From Fusarium oxysporum f. sp. lycopersici 4287 (taxonomy: Eukaryota; Ascomycota; Sordariomycetes; Hypocreales; Nectriaceae), in the NCBI RefSeq assembly GCF_000149955.1, contig NW_017264848.1, forward strand, positions 13,017 to 77,016: 64,000 bases of DNA. Reading direction: 5' to 3'. The translations under genes and the position numbers were made by a program. The notes below the pieces were generated by a model, which worked only from the letters and a program-made list of their open reading frames with translations, was not told the origin of the DNA and ran no database searches. Of this stretch, positions 23,711 to 34,092 are shown in pieces; position 1 is the first letter of the stretch, and every line of letters begins with the position of its first letter.

Positions 23711-24241
23711 TGATGTATATTTTATCGTTACTTTGTTCCCAAGTTAGGTGAGATGTGGGAAGGAATAGTTGAGGGGAGAGAAAGAGGATATGGATGAAAG
23801 TATGAGGAGTATTATTATATCGAATGGGAGACGGGAGAGGATACAGGGATCAGAAAGGCGACCAATCAAAGAAAGGTAGGAGACAAAGAAGGGAGGGCGA
23901 ATGAAAAGTGCGGAGAGGGAAATAGAAGGTTAAAAGTTTAGAGGGAGGATGGGGCGCACGGACACTTAAACCTGGGATTGAGATATGAATTGGCAAAAGT
24001 TTTGGAGGATTGAGGGTGCACGGACACCTGAACCCAGGTTCAAAGAATGAATTGGCAAAAGTTTTGGGAAAGGTATGGTGCACGGACACCTAAACCTAGG
24101 TTTAGGCGGGTCTGGTGTAGAAAAAATGGCAAGTTTACTAGCAAGGTTATAAAAATGTAGAGACCTATAAGTAAAAAGGTCTAAATATTTATGACTTGTA
24201 ACCCTAACCAGGACCCCTTCGGCGTGTTTTTTGACTACAAT
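23711..24241. repeat. 531-bp dispersed repeat, copy 2 (upstream of gene B)
   Basis: This copy matches 1-531 at a constant offset of 23710. It occupies the whole upstream region of the ParB-like gene and ends sharply at 24241, where unrelated sequence with the tail of a plus-strand reading frame begins. I interpret position 24241 as the outer end of an element that runs leftward through genes B and A. Confidence 0.9.
23954..24106. promoter_or_regulatory. three 62-bp iterons with palindromes upstream of gene B
   Basis: Three units start at about 23954, 24016 and 24078. Each has G(T/C)GCACGGACAC followed by a dyad: an 18-bp perfect palindrome CCTAAACCTAGGTTTAGG at 24089-24106, TGAACC-CA-GGTTCA at 24029-24042, and a degenerate version in the first unit. 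Units also share GAATTGGCAAAAGTTTTGG. Regularly spaced direct repeats with palindromes are typical of protein-binding arrays. They sit about 290-440 bp upstream of the ParB-like gene's ATG. That the gene's own product binds them is inference. Confidence 0.7.
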
Positions 24242-24532
24242 CCTCTGGCTCAGCTTTTGTTGATGACAACTTCTGTCAAAGGTGGAGAATGGGTTCACTC
24301 GCCTAATTACCGACGTCACCTTCACCAGGGAAGCATTCTTTTCGTCTGTCGTTCAAAACGGGACATTAAAACGGACGATATTCATAGGTTTTGTAACCTC
24401 ATTGAGGAAATCGCTGTGCCTTTTATCTTGAAGGAAGATGCATCCAGTCCCGGCGCAAAAAAGAGATTGCTGAGTCGGCTTGAAGAAGAAGGAACTCGTC
24501 GTGGCATGAAATACCGTGTGGAAATGTACTGA
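24242..24532 (+). pseudogene. C-terminal fragment of an unidentified gene
   Basis: Immediately beyond the repeat end an open frame with good protein-like composition runs to a stop at 24532 (GGEWVHSPNYRRHLHQGS; DIHRFCNLIEEIAVPF; EEEGTRRGMKYRVEMY). The frame's start lies inside the repeat, so the 5' part of any original gene is missing. I read it as a gene cut by insertion of the neighbouring element, but do not recognise the family. It could also be a chance ORF. Confidence 0.4.
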
Positions 24533-25255
24533 AGTATGTTTTCGGCTTGTACTGTTTAGCATACCTACCTAAATATTACTGCATCTTACGTTAAAAAATA
24601 CATATTAGAGTGGTGATGATAATGCTAGAGTCGCGATGTAGTTTTTTCCAAGTCTCATCATGAAGGTCCATGCTGCCTCATTTTTCGACACCAGCTAACT
24701 ACCCTATACCATACACCCATTCCAAGTCGCTGCGTATTTTATACTGCAACTGCCGTAAAGCATCCTTTTGACTGAGGCCATCTAGTATTTAGTATTATGT
24801 AGATTTCTTTTCTTTAACTAGCGCGCATTATAGAATTTCTGAGTCGAGTATGATATCGGTCTTAAAAATAGGTCCAGGTATAATGCCGGCCAAAGTTGCG
24901 TAATTTCCTGTCAAGCCTCGGCCACTTATTCCACCTGAACAATAAACCTTGTCCGGATTTTGGGACCTAACAACTTGCTTTTTTTCTATCCGTCGGCAGC
25001 TGCGATCATAACTTTATGCACGTGTGCGCTACAAAGGTAGCCTTGAAATTACGCAAGAAAATACATCGTACTGCACCCATAGTTCTCACCCCATCATGTA
25101 CGCTCTGCATACATTCATGCCGCTCACCCCCGTCTAGTTCGACAGTGCAGCTCAAACTAGTGTTATCTTCGCCATAAGGATGGAAGGTACCTACTGCGCT
25201 ATCCATCATGGAGAAGCCCTCTGTTCGCTTTGACTGATATTCACTGATTGCTACA
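24533..25255. other. intergenic region, no gene recognised
   Basis: The 3' flank of gene C (its stop is at 25256) and of the plus-strand fragment. I see no repeat, RNA gene or credible reading frame. Confidence 0.4.
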
Positions 25256-28200
25256 TTACTCTAGCCTGACTATCATCTGGTCTCTGACTGCCTTTCTCAA
25301 ACGTTTCTGTGGTCTCCACGACTGGTCCGTCTCCTCTGTCTGCGCGCTCGAACCCTTATCGTCGGAATGGATCGAATCCGTACCGACGACAACCTTACCA
25401 GCTCGTACACAGTCACGTCGTCGGAAATGTCTCCGGAGTCTTTCCCGCTCCTCCGCTGTTCGTGGACGTTTCCTAGCTAGCAGTTGTAGATAACGGAATC
25501 CTCGTGACTGTGCTGCTGGACCTCTTGGAGCTTCTTGCTCAGCTTGCCATGTCGCGGAACGCGAAAATGATACGCGAGACTGTCCAATTTCGGGTGTGAT
25601 GCTTCCCCCTGGAGTGCTAGGATGAACGTTGCCAACCTCCAGTAGCTCGCTGAAAACTTGGCTGAGCTCGTCTAGGGTTTTATCTCGAATACGCGTGACC
25701 ATCCGTAATTGGGGCGGATGGCCGTTCTCTACTACGGGAAAGATACAACCTCTATTATATGCCCCAACAGCACGGCCAAGTCGAAGCGTATCAATTCCAA
25801 TACAGTTGCGCGTGCTGCTGATCAAGTCTCCTGTAGACCAGTGGTAGCACGGTTTTGTATTGTCTGCACTACTTGCCCAGCCTTTATCCCCGAACCGACG
25901 CCTGCATACTTCTGACAGTAGTTGCGATAGATCGTCTTGAGTGGAGACCTGACGGTCTGCGTCGTTGACCTTTCGCGTCGGTACAGCAGGCTCGACGTGC
26001 CCTGTAGACTTGGAAGATGGAGTGATGTGGACAACCGAGGCCCAAGTAAGCCGGCGTTTGAGATTGGTAGCCCTACTTTCTTTTGTCGTCGTTAGAAGCT
26101 CTGTGTCTGACGGCCAGGGCAGAATCCAATGTGTCAATAGCACAATTCGCCTAAGCTGTGCGTACCACTGTGTTGCGGCCGCCGCCCCAAGCACCATCTC
26201 CACGAGCTCGATGCTTCGACGAGTCGCGATACGATAGGGCAGCGAAGCCCACCCTCTACGACGCTTCATAGCCGTGCCGGTAGAGCTCGGTGAGAACAGG
26301 TCATCGAAGAGATCCTTCATGCTTGTCGACCGTATCTTATTGCCAGCGACAAGGTGCGGTCTCGTGTGGCTCACATCACGTTGGCGGTCGTGGAACAGGT
26401 TCGATAGCCCATCGTAGCAGAAGCTTGGTGGGCTAGACTCTGGATATTTCATCGACCCTTCGTCCGTCACATCGGAGCCCGTCTTCCAGCTGACACTCTT
26501 CAAGGCCACACGCCAGACATCCCGCTGAAAGAGTTCGATGACTGTGGAGTGTAGGTATTCGAGCCACAGTCTCTTTGCCACCGCGTCGTCCTGCACTCGA
26601 TATCGCCCTAACCAACTCTGGGCTTGCCACATACGAACGTGGACATCTCGAATATCCTTGAGGACTCTCCATTGACGCTTGTAATCCTGACGTAGGAGGT
26701 CGTTGCCTACGGCGAGTCGATCGCCAACATCGGAAGCAAACCGCCAGGTACTCCAGTCAAACTTCCCTGGTAGCCACCAGCCAAAACCGTGCGACGTAGA
26801 CGTCTTGTTCAGACCTAGCCCTTCTCGCTCTACCTTGACGATCCGCGCTTCCCCACCCTCAACTCTCACGCGCTGCGTCGACGTCCATCTATCTCCACAG
26901 AGTACCGATTCTTTCGCGATGAGGGAACAATCGTAGCTGAACCGAAGTCCACGAAGCGCTGCTGCCATAACAACAGTCTCGGGAAGTGAATATTTCAAGC
27001 CGGTCTGCGATTTTACATATTCAAATAGGAAACAATATCGATTGACGCTAGCACGGAGGAAACGGGCCATCGTTTGAGAAGAAACGGAGAAGAATGGATG
27101 GTCCCTCTCTTCATCTTCTTCATCATCGCCTGACCCATCCTGCGGGGGGCTAGATGAGAACAGACCAGTGATACGCCGTAGAAGGGCCAATGATACCCTG
27201 TCTTCTGCACGTATACCATATGTGAATGGGTGATGTGTTGATTCTTCATGATGTATCTCATCATCATCATCATCCTCATTCTGGTCGACAGCGGGAACGT
27301 TGCGATGAATACGGAGCTTGCTCAGACGGTAGGCACATTGTACTCGGGACTGGTGGGCATGTGCCCCTCGTGTGGAGTTACGTTGATCTCTGAGATACGA
27401 TGGGTCTAGCGCCATGCTCTCGGTGTGGCGGTTCTGGAACGGGTACTGCTTAGCTGCATCGAAGGGAACTTTGATGAGGTTGTAGAACTGGCTATACACG
27501 AGACCATTTCGAAGCTCCCAGCTTGATGAACTAGGAGTGATGGTCATATCTCTCGCATCACGAAGAGTAACAAACGGATAGGTCGTCCTGCGGATTGGCG
27601 GAGCCTGACGTTTGCCCGATTCGTCCTTGCAAGCGTCTTCCTCACGATGATACAGCCGATTTTGGATCCGGCTCCACTGTAGCCGGCGACGCCAGAGCCT
27701 ATCCATGCAGCAACGGCGCCAGATAAGCACGCGTCCATGTGGTCCTGTATCGGCCGGCGTCATCTGGCGGCCGATGTCAATGTAAGTGACATCCGGATCA
27801 ATGTACGCCTCGTCAACCGCAGAATTCCAGTGGTGCTGCCACTCCGCGAGTGCCGACTCGAACGTGGGCCGCATCCATGTCAGTTTGGTGTTCTTAGCAG
27901 CCATGTAGAGTCGCAACCCTGCATATTCAGGCCAGAGAGCAGCCCTGGAATGTATCTCCTCCCATAAAGCTGCGAGGTAGCGGGACTGAAGCGTGACGTA
28001 GAAGTGCTTGCGTCGTGACCCCGGCTGTGCGGCCGGACCGTCTCGTCTTTTCGCTCCGGTAAACCCATCCAGTTCTTCTTCCATATCGGCCTCCTCTTCC
28101 TCCGCCACCGCCAGAGCTGCTAACGCTTCCCGAGGCGCACTGCAGTCCGAAGACGCGATGGCATGTGTCTTTGGGATATACTGGAGTATGTTATTGTCAT

Positions 28201-30787
28201 CGACAACAGCTTGTATGGCGGGCAGCATCACCTCCTCGTACCAGTGCACGAAGTTCTTTTTGGGAATACAGGTCTGGCTGTAAGGATCGGAGAGCTTGCC
28301 GGAGAAAAGGGCAGGGAAGAAGGCCCAGATGAACGTATCCGCAAGGCCAATGACACGTCCAAGGCAGTAGTTGGGGATGGTATGGAGAGGCTGGGTTGTC
28401 ACTGTGCCATCTTGCTCACGCGTACCTGGGATTTCCATGCTCAGATGGACATTATCGACTAGGTTGAGCGTGACATGCGACTGAGTGTACCACTGAATCC
28501 CCAGCCGGGCCACGCCAAGGGACGTGGGGAAGCTGCAAAGACTATCGATGTCGTAGGACGACGATATCCTGTCATCTTCCAGACGTCGAGCGCTATGGTT
28601 AGAATGCATGCAGAGATAGGGCGGATCTTGTTCACCCTCTACCAAGCCTTCCATGGCGGCTTTGCAGGGTCCGCCATAGCGTGTTAGGCCAGCGTCCGGT
28701 GATGAGGACTCCCGCGTGCCGGACCTTAAGAGATCCTTCGCTGGGTCAAGGACGCAAGGTAGTGGCCCGTTTGTGCCATCCTCCCCAGTTACACCCTCTA
28801 ACCTCTTTGCAATATCTAATAGAGAAGAGCAGTTTGGAGAGACGCCTCGCTTTGTAGTTGCATCCGCCAACTGGGAGGAGTGGTCCTCTTCATGTTGCCG
28901 GGACGTACATCCTACCGGTCTGCTCCACTCTTGGAACAGGAGCAGCGCAGGGTCAGCCGGCTCTGAGATGGTAACTGCATCGCTACTACTACTCCTCCTG
29001 CTGCCGATGGAGGTGGCACTGTGATTTGTTGTTGCGCCCAAATATTGCGATATCACCTCGATCCAGTACGATATAGCACCAACCTCTCGCAAGTCTGGGT
29101 CTTGCATCTCGGACAAATACGGCTCCTGCTGTGTCCAGTCGAGTATCCCGGACTGATCTTCTATCATCAAATCCTCACTACAATACTGCTCTCGTGCGGT
29201 CAGAAATCGTCGGGCACATTCCACGACTATGACACCGCATGTCCAGCCATTTACTTGTCGAGTGATCGGCACATCGCAAATGGATGCGGGCGCAGAGTCC
29301 GGAAGTACCGAGTCGTGGATGTCTCGGAGCGCAGAATAGTAGCAGTCATCACGACTTCCAAGTGAATCGCAGAATAAGAAATGCGGCCGTGCTGGCTGAT
29401 AGATGGCGAGTGACCAGTGACCGACCCCCTCCTCGATACCTGGACGAAAGATCGACAGTATTGTGGCGTCATGCCGTCTTATATCTTCGATCTCGGCCTG
29501 GCTCAGCTGGATAGAGTTGTTCTGAGGCTCACCAAGATGAATGGCGCGTGCGAGCGTTGTGACGTCCCGCCGGCCGCTCAGCTCAATGGCCAGCCGCATA
29601 CCGCAGAGAACGTCATCGGTGGTAAGGTAGTCTTCCCGTTCCAGCCGACGGCGGAGGTTCCACGAGTAGAGCCCATGATAGATCCATTCTACTCCAAACC
29701 CTCTTGGTGATGAATTAGAGGATGGCGATGTGGCACTAGAACGATCGACAAAGCCCGAGTGTTCCCGCGTGAACCTTTGCACGCCCGTGGCTGACGGTAG
29801 AAGAAATCCGTTGCAGTCATAAGCTTGTGAAGTTACTCCATTGGAAGAGTTGTCTGAGGAGCGAGTACAAGGCCGCCGTACCCAATCATCTAACATGCTT
29901 GTATTTCGTAACTGCGATGACGGCGTTGCAGATGCTGTCGCATGGCTTCGTCCCTGGGCTTCATCAGATCTACGTGATAACCGAGCAGAGCCTTGAGATT
30001 GTGGAGTCGAGGATCTCGCATCGCCCTGCAAAAACGCTGAGCCGGAAGCTACTAGTGATTCGATCGTATCTGGTAAGTCGCGTCAGTACCTCTATCAAGA
30101 TAGAGCCACGCCTGATCTATAGGTTCACAAACTTCCTGCCAGACCATCGCCACTATCCCTCCTTATTGCCTCACTGTCTGGCGGCGTCGTGATGAGCAAC
30201 TGCTGGACCTTGTCAACTAAATCCTGCAGCTCTTCGTCTCGAGCTTCGAGTTGCGGAGAATTGGCTTCGCCCCTGTCAATGACCGCGTCGTAGCCATCTC
30301 CTGTATTGTCTTGTCGTTGTGATATAAGCTCGAGTTGTATTTGGGAGTCCTCGAATAACGGATTGTAGTTATCTTCGGGTGTATCATCTAAACTCGACCG
30401 TGCGGCCCGTGAATTCTCGTGATGGTTCCAGACAGGTGGATTCCACGACGTTGATGCCGCTGTTGGGTCCGTGTCCGCCTCACCCGCACAAGTGGGCTCG
30501 GCTACTACATCTTGCTCTAAAGGTGTTGGTATGTTAAGATGCGGCTCTAGGTGGAGGCCAATAACGGGGTTCGTAGTCGATGGTAGAGCAGGTGGATGGG
30601 GTTGGTAATGATACACAAACTCCGCATTCTGCGATCCAACGGCGACGCGGTGGGAATCAACAGATTGTCCGTGTTGTCGTTGGTAGTATCGTTGTGATCG
30701 CGCGCGTTGCGAGGCGAGCCGCTCCTCTTCCGTTTGTGGCACTTTCCTCGGGGGGCGGCCTCGGCGTTTTGGAGCGGGTTGGGACAT
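25256..30787 (-). CDS. gene C: AT-hook and Ulp1-type protease protein, 1822 aa
   Basis: Two exons join in phase: 30787-30133 and 30069-25256 (63-bp intron, GTTTGT donor, CTTACCAG acceptor; 5469 nt). The first exon starts with an AT-hook, KRRGRPPRK, and a basic run ending YYQRQHGQ. In the second, the Ulp1/C48 cysteine protease core is complete: GHWSLAI (His), FCDSLGS (Asp), TRQVNGWTCGV (Gln and nucleophile Cys), at about residues 425-490 of the whole protein. About 1,300 further residues are unlike any domain I can name. They hold an acidic EEEEADMEEE stretch, many Trp/Arg-rich segments, and a block reading FVTLRDARDMTITPS then SQFYNLIKVPFDAA. Ulp1 proteases cleave SUMO-like modifiers. They are also carried by several eukaryotic DNA transposon groups, which fits this setting. 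Confidence 0.8.
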
Positions 30788-30894
30788 CGTCTTTCATATA
30801 ACTTGGCCGAAATGGTTGTTCCCGTAGGTCTTCGCGCGTTTTCCGAGTAATCGGTGACGCGACGCAATTGTTGCTTGCCGTCCCCTGCAGCAGC

Positions 30895-31588
30895 TGCTGT
30901 AGCCTGCATGGCAATCAAACCTTATTTTCTTTTTCGACGGTTACAGGTTCCATGAGTTACCAGTGTCACAGTGTAAACTGGTCTGCGTAGGCCAAGTGGT
31001 AAGAAACGGTTTCTTGCAACATCAATTTGCTCAAAGACCTTATAAGTAAGAAGGGAAAACTGAGAGCAAAACATCGTTTGTTAGTGGTTATCTGGTTTTC
31101 GAGTCCGCTGCATATGTGATGATGCTGTTGTAAGGAAAAAGTGTATAGTGCGCATCTCTCGTGACTGATATTATTTGGGTATGATCGTGCATTTATTATA
31201 TAGCATACTGATCGTGTGTATTAATATGTCGTGGAGTTGGTATGCTGAATTATCAGACCGTTGCATCAAGAATCATGATGGTTGTAAAGCTATCTATTCT
31301 AGTGGTTCGCTCTTCGCGCTAAACCTAATTGAATTAAATGTGAGCCAAGACTTCTGGGTGGAGGAGCATCACGACCATCAACCTCATTTTCCATCATTAT
31401 ATTTTAAAACTTCATAAGTAATTCCAGAAAATAGCTATGAAGTCAGGGAAACTTTTAATTAGCTTGAAATGGTCTACTTAAGATCATGGGCATAAGATAT
31501 TACTATATCTGGAGAAAAGTGTACCCTGAACTCACGAACTCGTTGGCTAACTCTTACCCCCATCTTCATGAGTAACCCTAACCCCTGA
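30895..31588. repeat. diverged right-end sequence of the gene C element
   Basis: This upstream region of gene C is clearly homologous, with many substitutions, to 12665-13406 and to 41017-41768. Shared landmarks include GCCTGCATGGCAAT, GCAACATCAATT, TTGTAAGGAAAAAGT, AATTGAATTAAATGTGAGCC and AGTGTACCCTGAACTC. All three end close to CATGAGTAA or its variant. Here the end runs into CCCTAACCCC, a telomere-like sequence. The homology therefore covers an element terminus shared by genes with different bodies. Confidence 0.75.
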
Positions 31589-31898
31589 TGATTAACAATC
31601 ACGTCTTTATTTTATGGGCACAGTCTCACAGAAGGCCAATATGTCCAAGTTCTCAAGGTATATCGCGCCAAACATACTGCGGTTGTCGGCTAAAGTGGCA
31701 AATGGAAACCTGGCAACGAGACAATGAGCTGAGTAAGGTGGCTGTACCTGGGGTTGCCAGCGACATTCGATTTGAGACTTCTCTGGCTCCCTCCGTATTA
31801 ATATGCTTATGAAAAACTCCTGCATAGTTGTAACCACAGGCGATATAACTTTGACACATGAACATCCTAACTACTTTCTCTGCAGCTAATCGCCAAGC

Positions 31899-32097
31899 TG
31901 TTGTTTATATTGCGCAGTAGTGCTGGGTGAAAATATATTTTATGAAACTTGGTTTTTTTTTTTTTTTATTGAGATGAGAGTTCTTCTCAGGTTTACATCT
32001 CCAAACGATTCATCTAGGACTTTAAACTCTAAATCTAGGACTTTCAGACTGTTAGTCTGAATCCTGAAGCGAAGGGGGATCCCCGGATTTTCCAACA
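31899..32097. repeat. solo LTR, Copia-like, 199 bp
   Basis: It starts TGTTGTTTATAT and ends TTTTCCAACA, and is homologous along its length to 45977-46179 (shared TAGGACTTTAAACT, CTTTCAGACT-TTAGTCTGA and GGGGGATCCCCGG). In the opposite orientation it reads TGTTGGAAAATCC...AACA, typical of Copia LTR ends. No target-site duplication is seen here (CAAGC versus CGCGA), so it may derive from recombination between elements. No internal retroelement sequence adjoins it. Confidence 0.7.
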
Positions 32098-32479
32098 CGC
32101 GAGGAACTCCAATAAGGCAGGGGGCTCGGGGAGCGGCAGCCGAAGTGCTAGCAATGTGATATTATGGAAAACGTCTACCAATACCGGCATCAGGCTATCA
32201 GTACTGGCGTTGTTTGTACGTTGGATTTCCCATGATAGGCTGCCATTAACCAGCAGATCAAACTGTCATGGGACTGCATCCTACTTGAAACAGCCATCTG
32301 ACTGCACCACCACGCCATCAACCCAACGAGTGCAGCAGCTGTCGGCTTCGGAGTTAGGTTTCGGGTCTTGCAGAAGGCCGTAACAGGTTCGATAAAATTC
32401 GGGGCCTGAGATTGCCACATCGGTCTTTTCACACTAGAATATCCAATAAGTTGCCGCACCTAATTGATGACCGACGATA

Positions 32480-32771
32480 TCATACCCATATATCCCCCTT
32501 TTCTTCAGAAATGGCTGTAGTAAGTCAGCAAGTGCCACTCGTATAAACATAATAAGAATCTCTTACATATCGCGCGGTGTTTACCACTGCCACAGGCCTT
32601 GATCGTGGCACAGTCATTGGGGGTTCCCGTCTCAGGGTATTTCATACATCGGCACCGATCCCAGTCTTCTGCCGAGGCAGTAGTTAAGTACCTAAAAGCT
32701 TAATTAGAAATCGAGCAAATGGGGTTCGAATCTACTCTTTACAGCAAAACCATTGCAAGCGCGGGATTCAT
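32480..32771 (-). CDS. small Cys-containing predicted secreted protein, 56 aa
   Basis: Predicted by hand from three exons in phase: 32771-32743, 32691-32585 and 32514-32480. The first two give a short signal-peptide-like start (MNPALAMVLLYLTTASA) followed by a Cys-containing stretch (DWDRCRCMKYPETG; NDCATIKACG). Introns use GTAAAG/TTTTAG and GTAAAC/CTACAG, the latter with a CTGACTTAC branch region. The last exon is very short, and the expected further cysteines of such proteins are absent. The gene may be truncated or the last junction wrong. It resembles small secreted fungal proteins in general; no family is assigned. Confidence 0.4.
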
Positions 32772-33066
32772 GGTTGGTAACACGAGAAGTTAGGGTATTG
32801 AAGTTCAGGCGTTGCGGAGACAACTAATGAGTCTTTCCGATATTTTCTGAATTGGGTCGTATCTACCGTCTAACCAACGGACCAGACGTGCGGCAAGGAG
32901 AAGTGTTTCTCTTTGTGAGGTAAAATATGTTCGTCGCTTAGGATTAAAACTTCACTTCCGGCGATAGAGTAATAGTTGGGCAGAACGCAGGTTTCTCTTC
33001 CTTTAAGTACTTAAAGCACATTGATAATCCATATATTATTAATAACCCTGTTATAGTATACCGTGT

Positions 33067-33316
33067 GGTGCAATAAGTTTGAGGATCTTTGAAGGTCGTG
33101 TTCATCTGCCGATTTGATTTATCTGCCGGTCTTGTGTACTAGTATTTAGGTTAAAGCGGCAGAACTACCTTTTACTTGTATTCTTTTAGTGTTTCGGCAT
33201 ATAGTTTAAGCTTTCATTCATATTACAGTGGGGTGCAATAAGTTTGAGGATCTTTGAAGGTACCGAAGCAGCCGGTCTAGCCGGATTAGATCCTGTTCAT
33301 CTGCCGATTTGATTTA
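33067..33316. repeat. paired 55-85 bp repeat, transposon-end-like
   Basis: GGTGCAATAAGTTTGAGGAT followed by CTTTGAAGG occurs at about 33067 and 33233. Each is followed by GTTCATCTGCCGATTTGATTT (directly in the first copy, after about 34 extra bases in the second). The leading TGCAATAAGTTTGAGG resembles the ends of fungal Tc1/mariner-type elements, so these may be relics of a small non-autonomous element. No transposase is present. Confidence 0.45.
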
Positions 33317-33570
33317 CAGTATGTTACAGGGTAATTATACTTTATACTCTACCCGTATCAAAAGAACAGCTTTTAGGAGAGATTTAAGCAGCGAAGTGCG
33401 CCATATAAGACTAAAGATGTATTTAATGATGGACTCTCCCTCTATTTCCTCGTTCCCACTCATTCTTTTGTACCGCACCAAGCGTCCGGGCTTACCTTCC
33501 CCTCAGTTCCACTTCCTAAGTAAGTCTTTACGTCCTTACTTATACCCTCTCAATACTATATACGGCAGCT

Positions 33571-34092
33571 ATGCAACCCTTACGCATTCTTTTACTTTTC
33601 CCCCTAGCTGTCTCTGTGGCTGCTACGCCTATTGATAAGAGGTATGTCTGATTCTCATGAATACATCTGTCACACATTAATATATAAAGCCTCGACCAAG
33701 CCGCCACTATTGAAGAAACTGTTCATCAACCTCATTCTCATGACGAGAGAGCCCTTGTCGAACGGTAGGTAATTTAGTATAGATTTGACGTTGCTTCTAA
33801 TGTAAATCACAGCGACACCAGTGGCATTTTACTCGCCTGCATAACAGGTGCCGGTTCGGCGTTTCAGGCATATGCAGGATGCTATCTCACTGCATTTCGT
33901 AATGACCCGCGCACTCTTACGTTGAGGATGGACAAAACTAGGGGTGAACGGATATCGAACGTGCTTGTTATTTTGAGCGGGGGAGCGCTCTCACATGCGG
34001 TGGAGGAGGTAGTCCAAATCGCGCCGGGTGCGGTGAGGAACTTAGCTACTTTAGGTGCATCGACTGTCCAGTTTCTACACAATTTCCGCTAG
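33571..34092 (+). CDS. predicted secreted protein, 141 aa
   Basis: Three exons, 33571-33641, 33690-33764 and 33813-34092, total 426 nt and join in phase. Introns of 48 bp each use GTATGT...AAAG and GTAGGT...CACAG. The first exon encodes a classical signal peptide (MQPLRILLLFPLAVSVAA). The mature part contains an Asp/His-rich segment (ETVHQPHSHDERA), a glycine-rich hydrophobic stretch (LLACITGAGSAFQAYAGC) and a C-terminal half with GALSHAVEEVVQIAPG. There are only two cysteines after the signal peptide. The family is not recognised. Its place among transposons and its size fit an effector-like or lineage-specific secreted protein, but this is inference. Confidence 0.6.

Noticed and set aside
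32725..32760. tRNA-like GGTTCGAATCTA sequence
   Set aside because: No acceptor stem, D-arm or anticodon arm can be built around it; similar words near 14935 and 35331 also fail.
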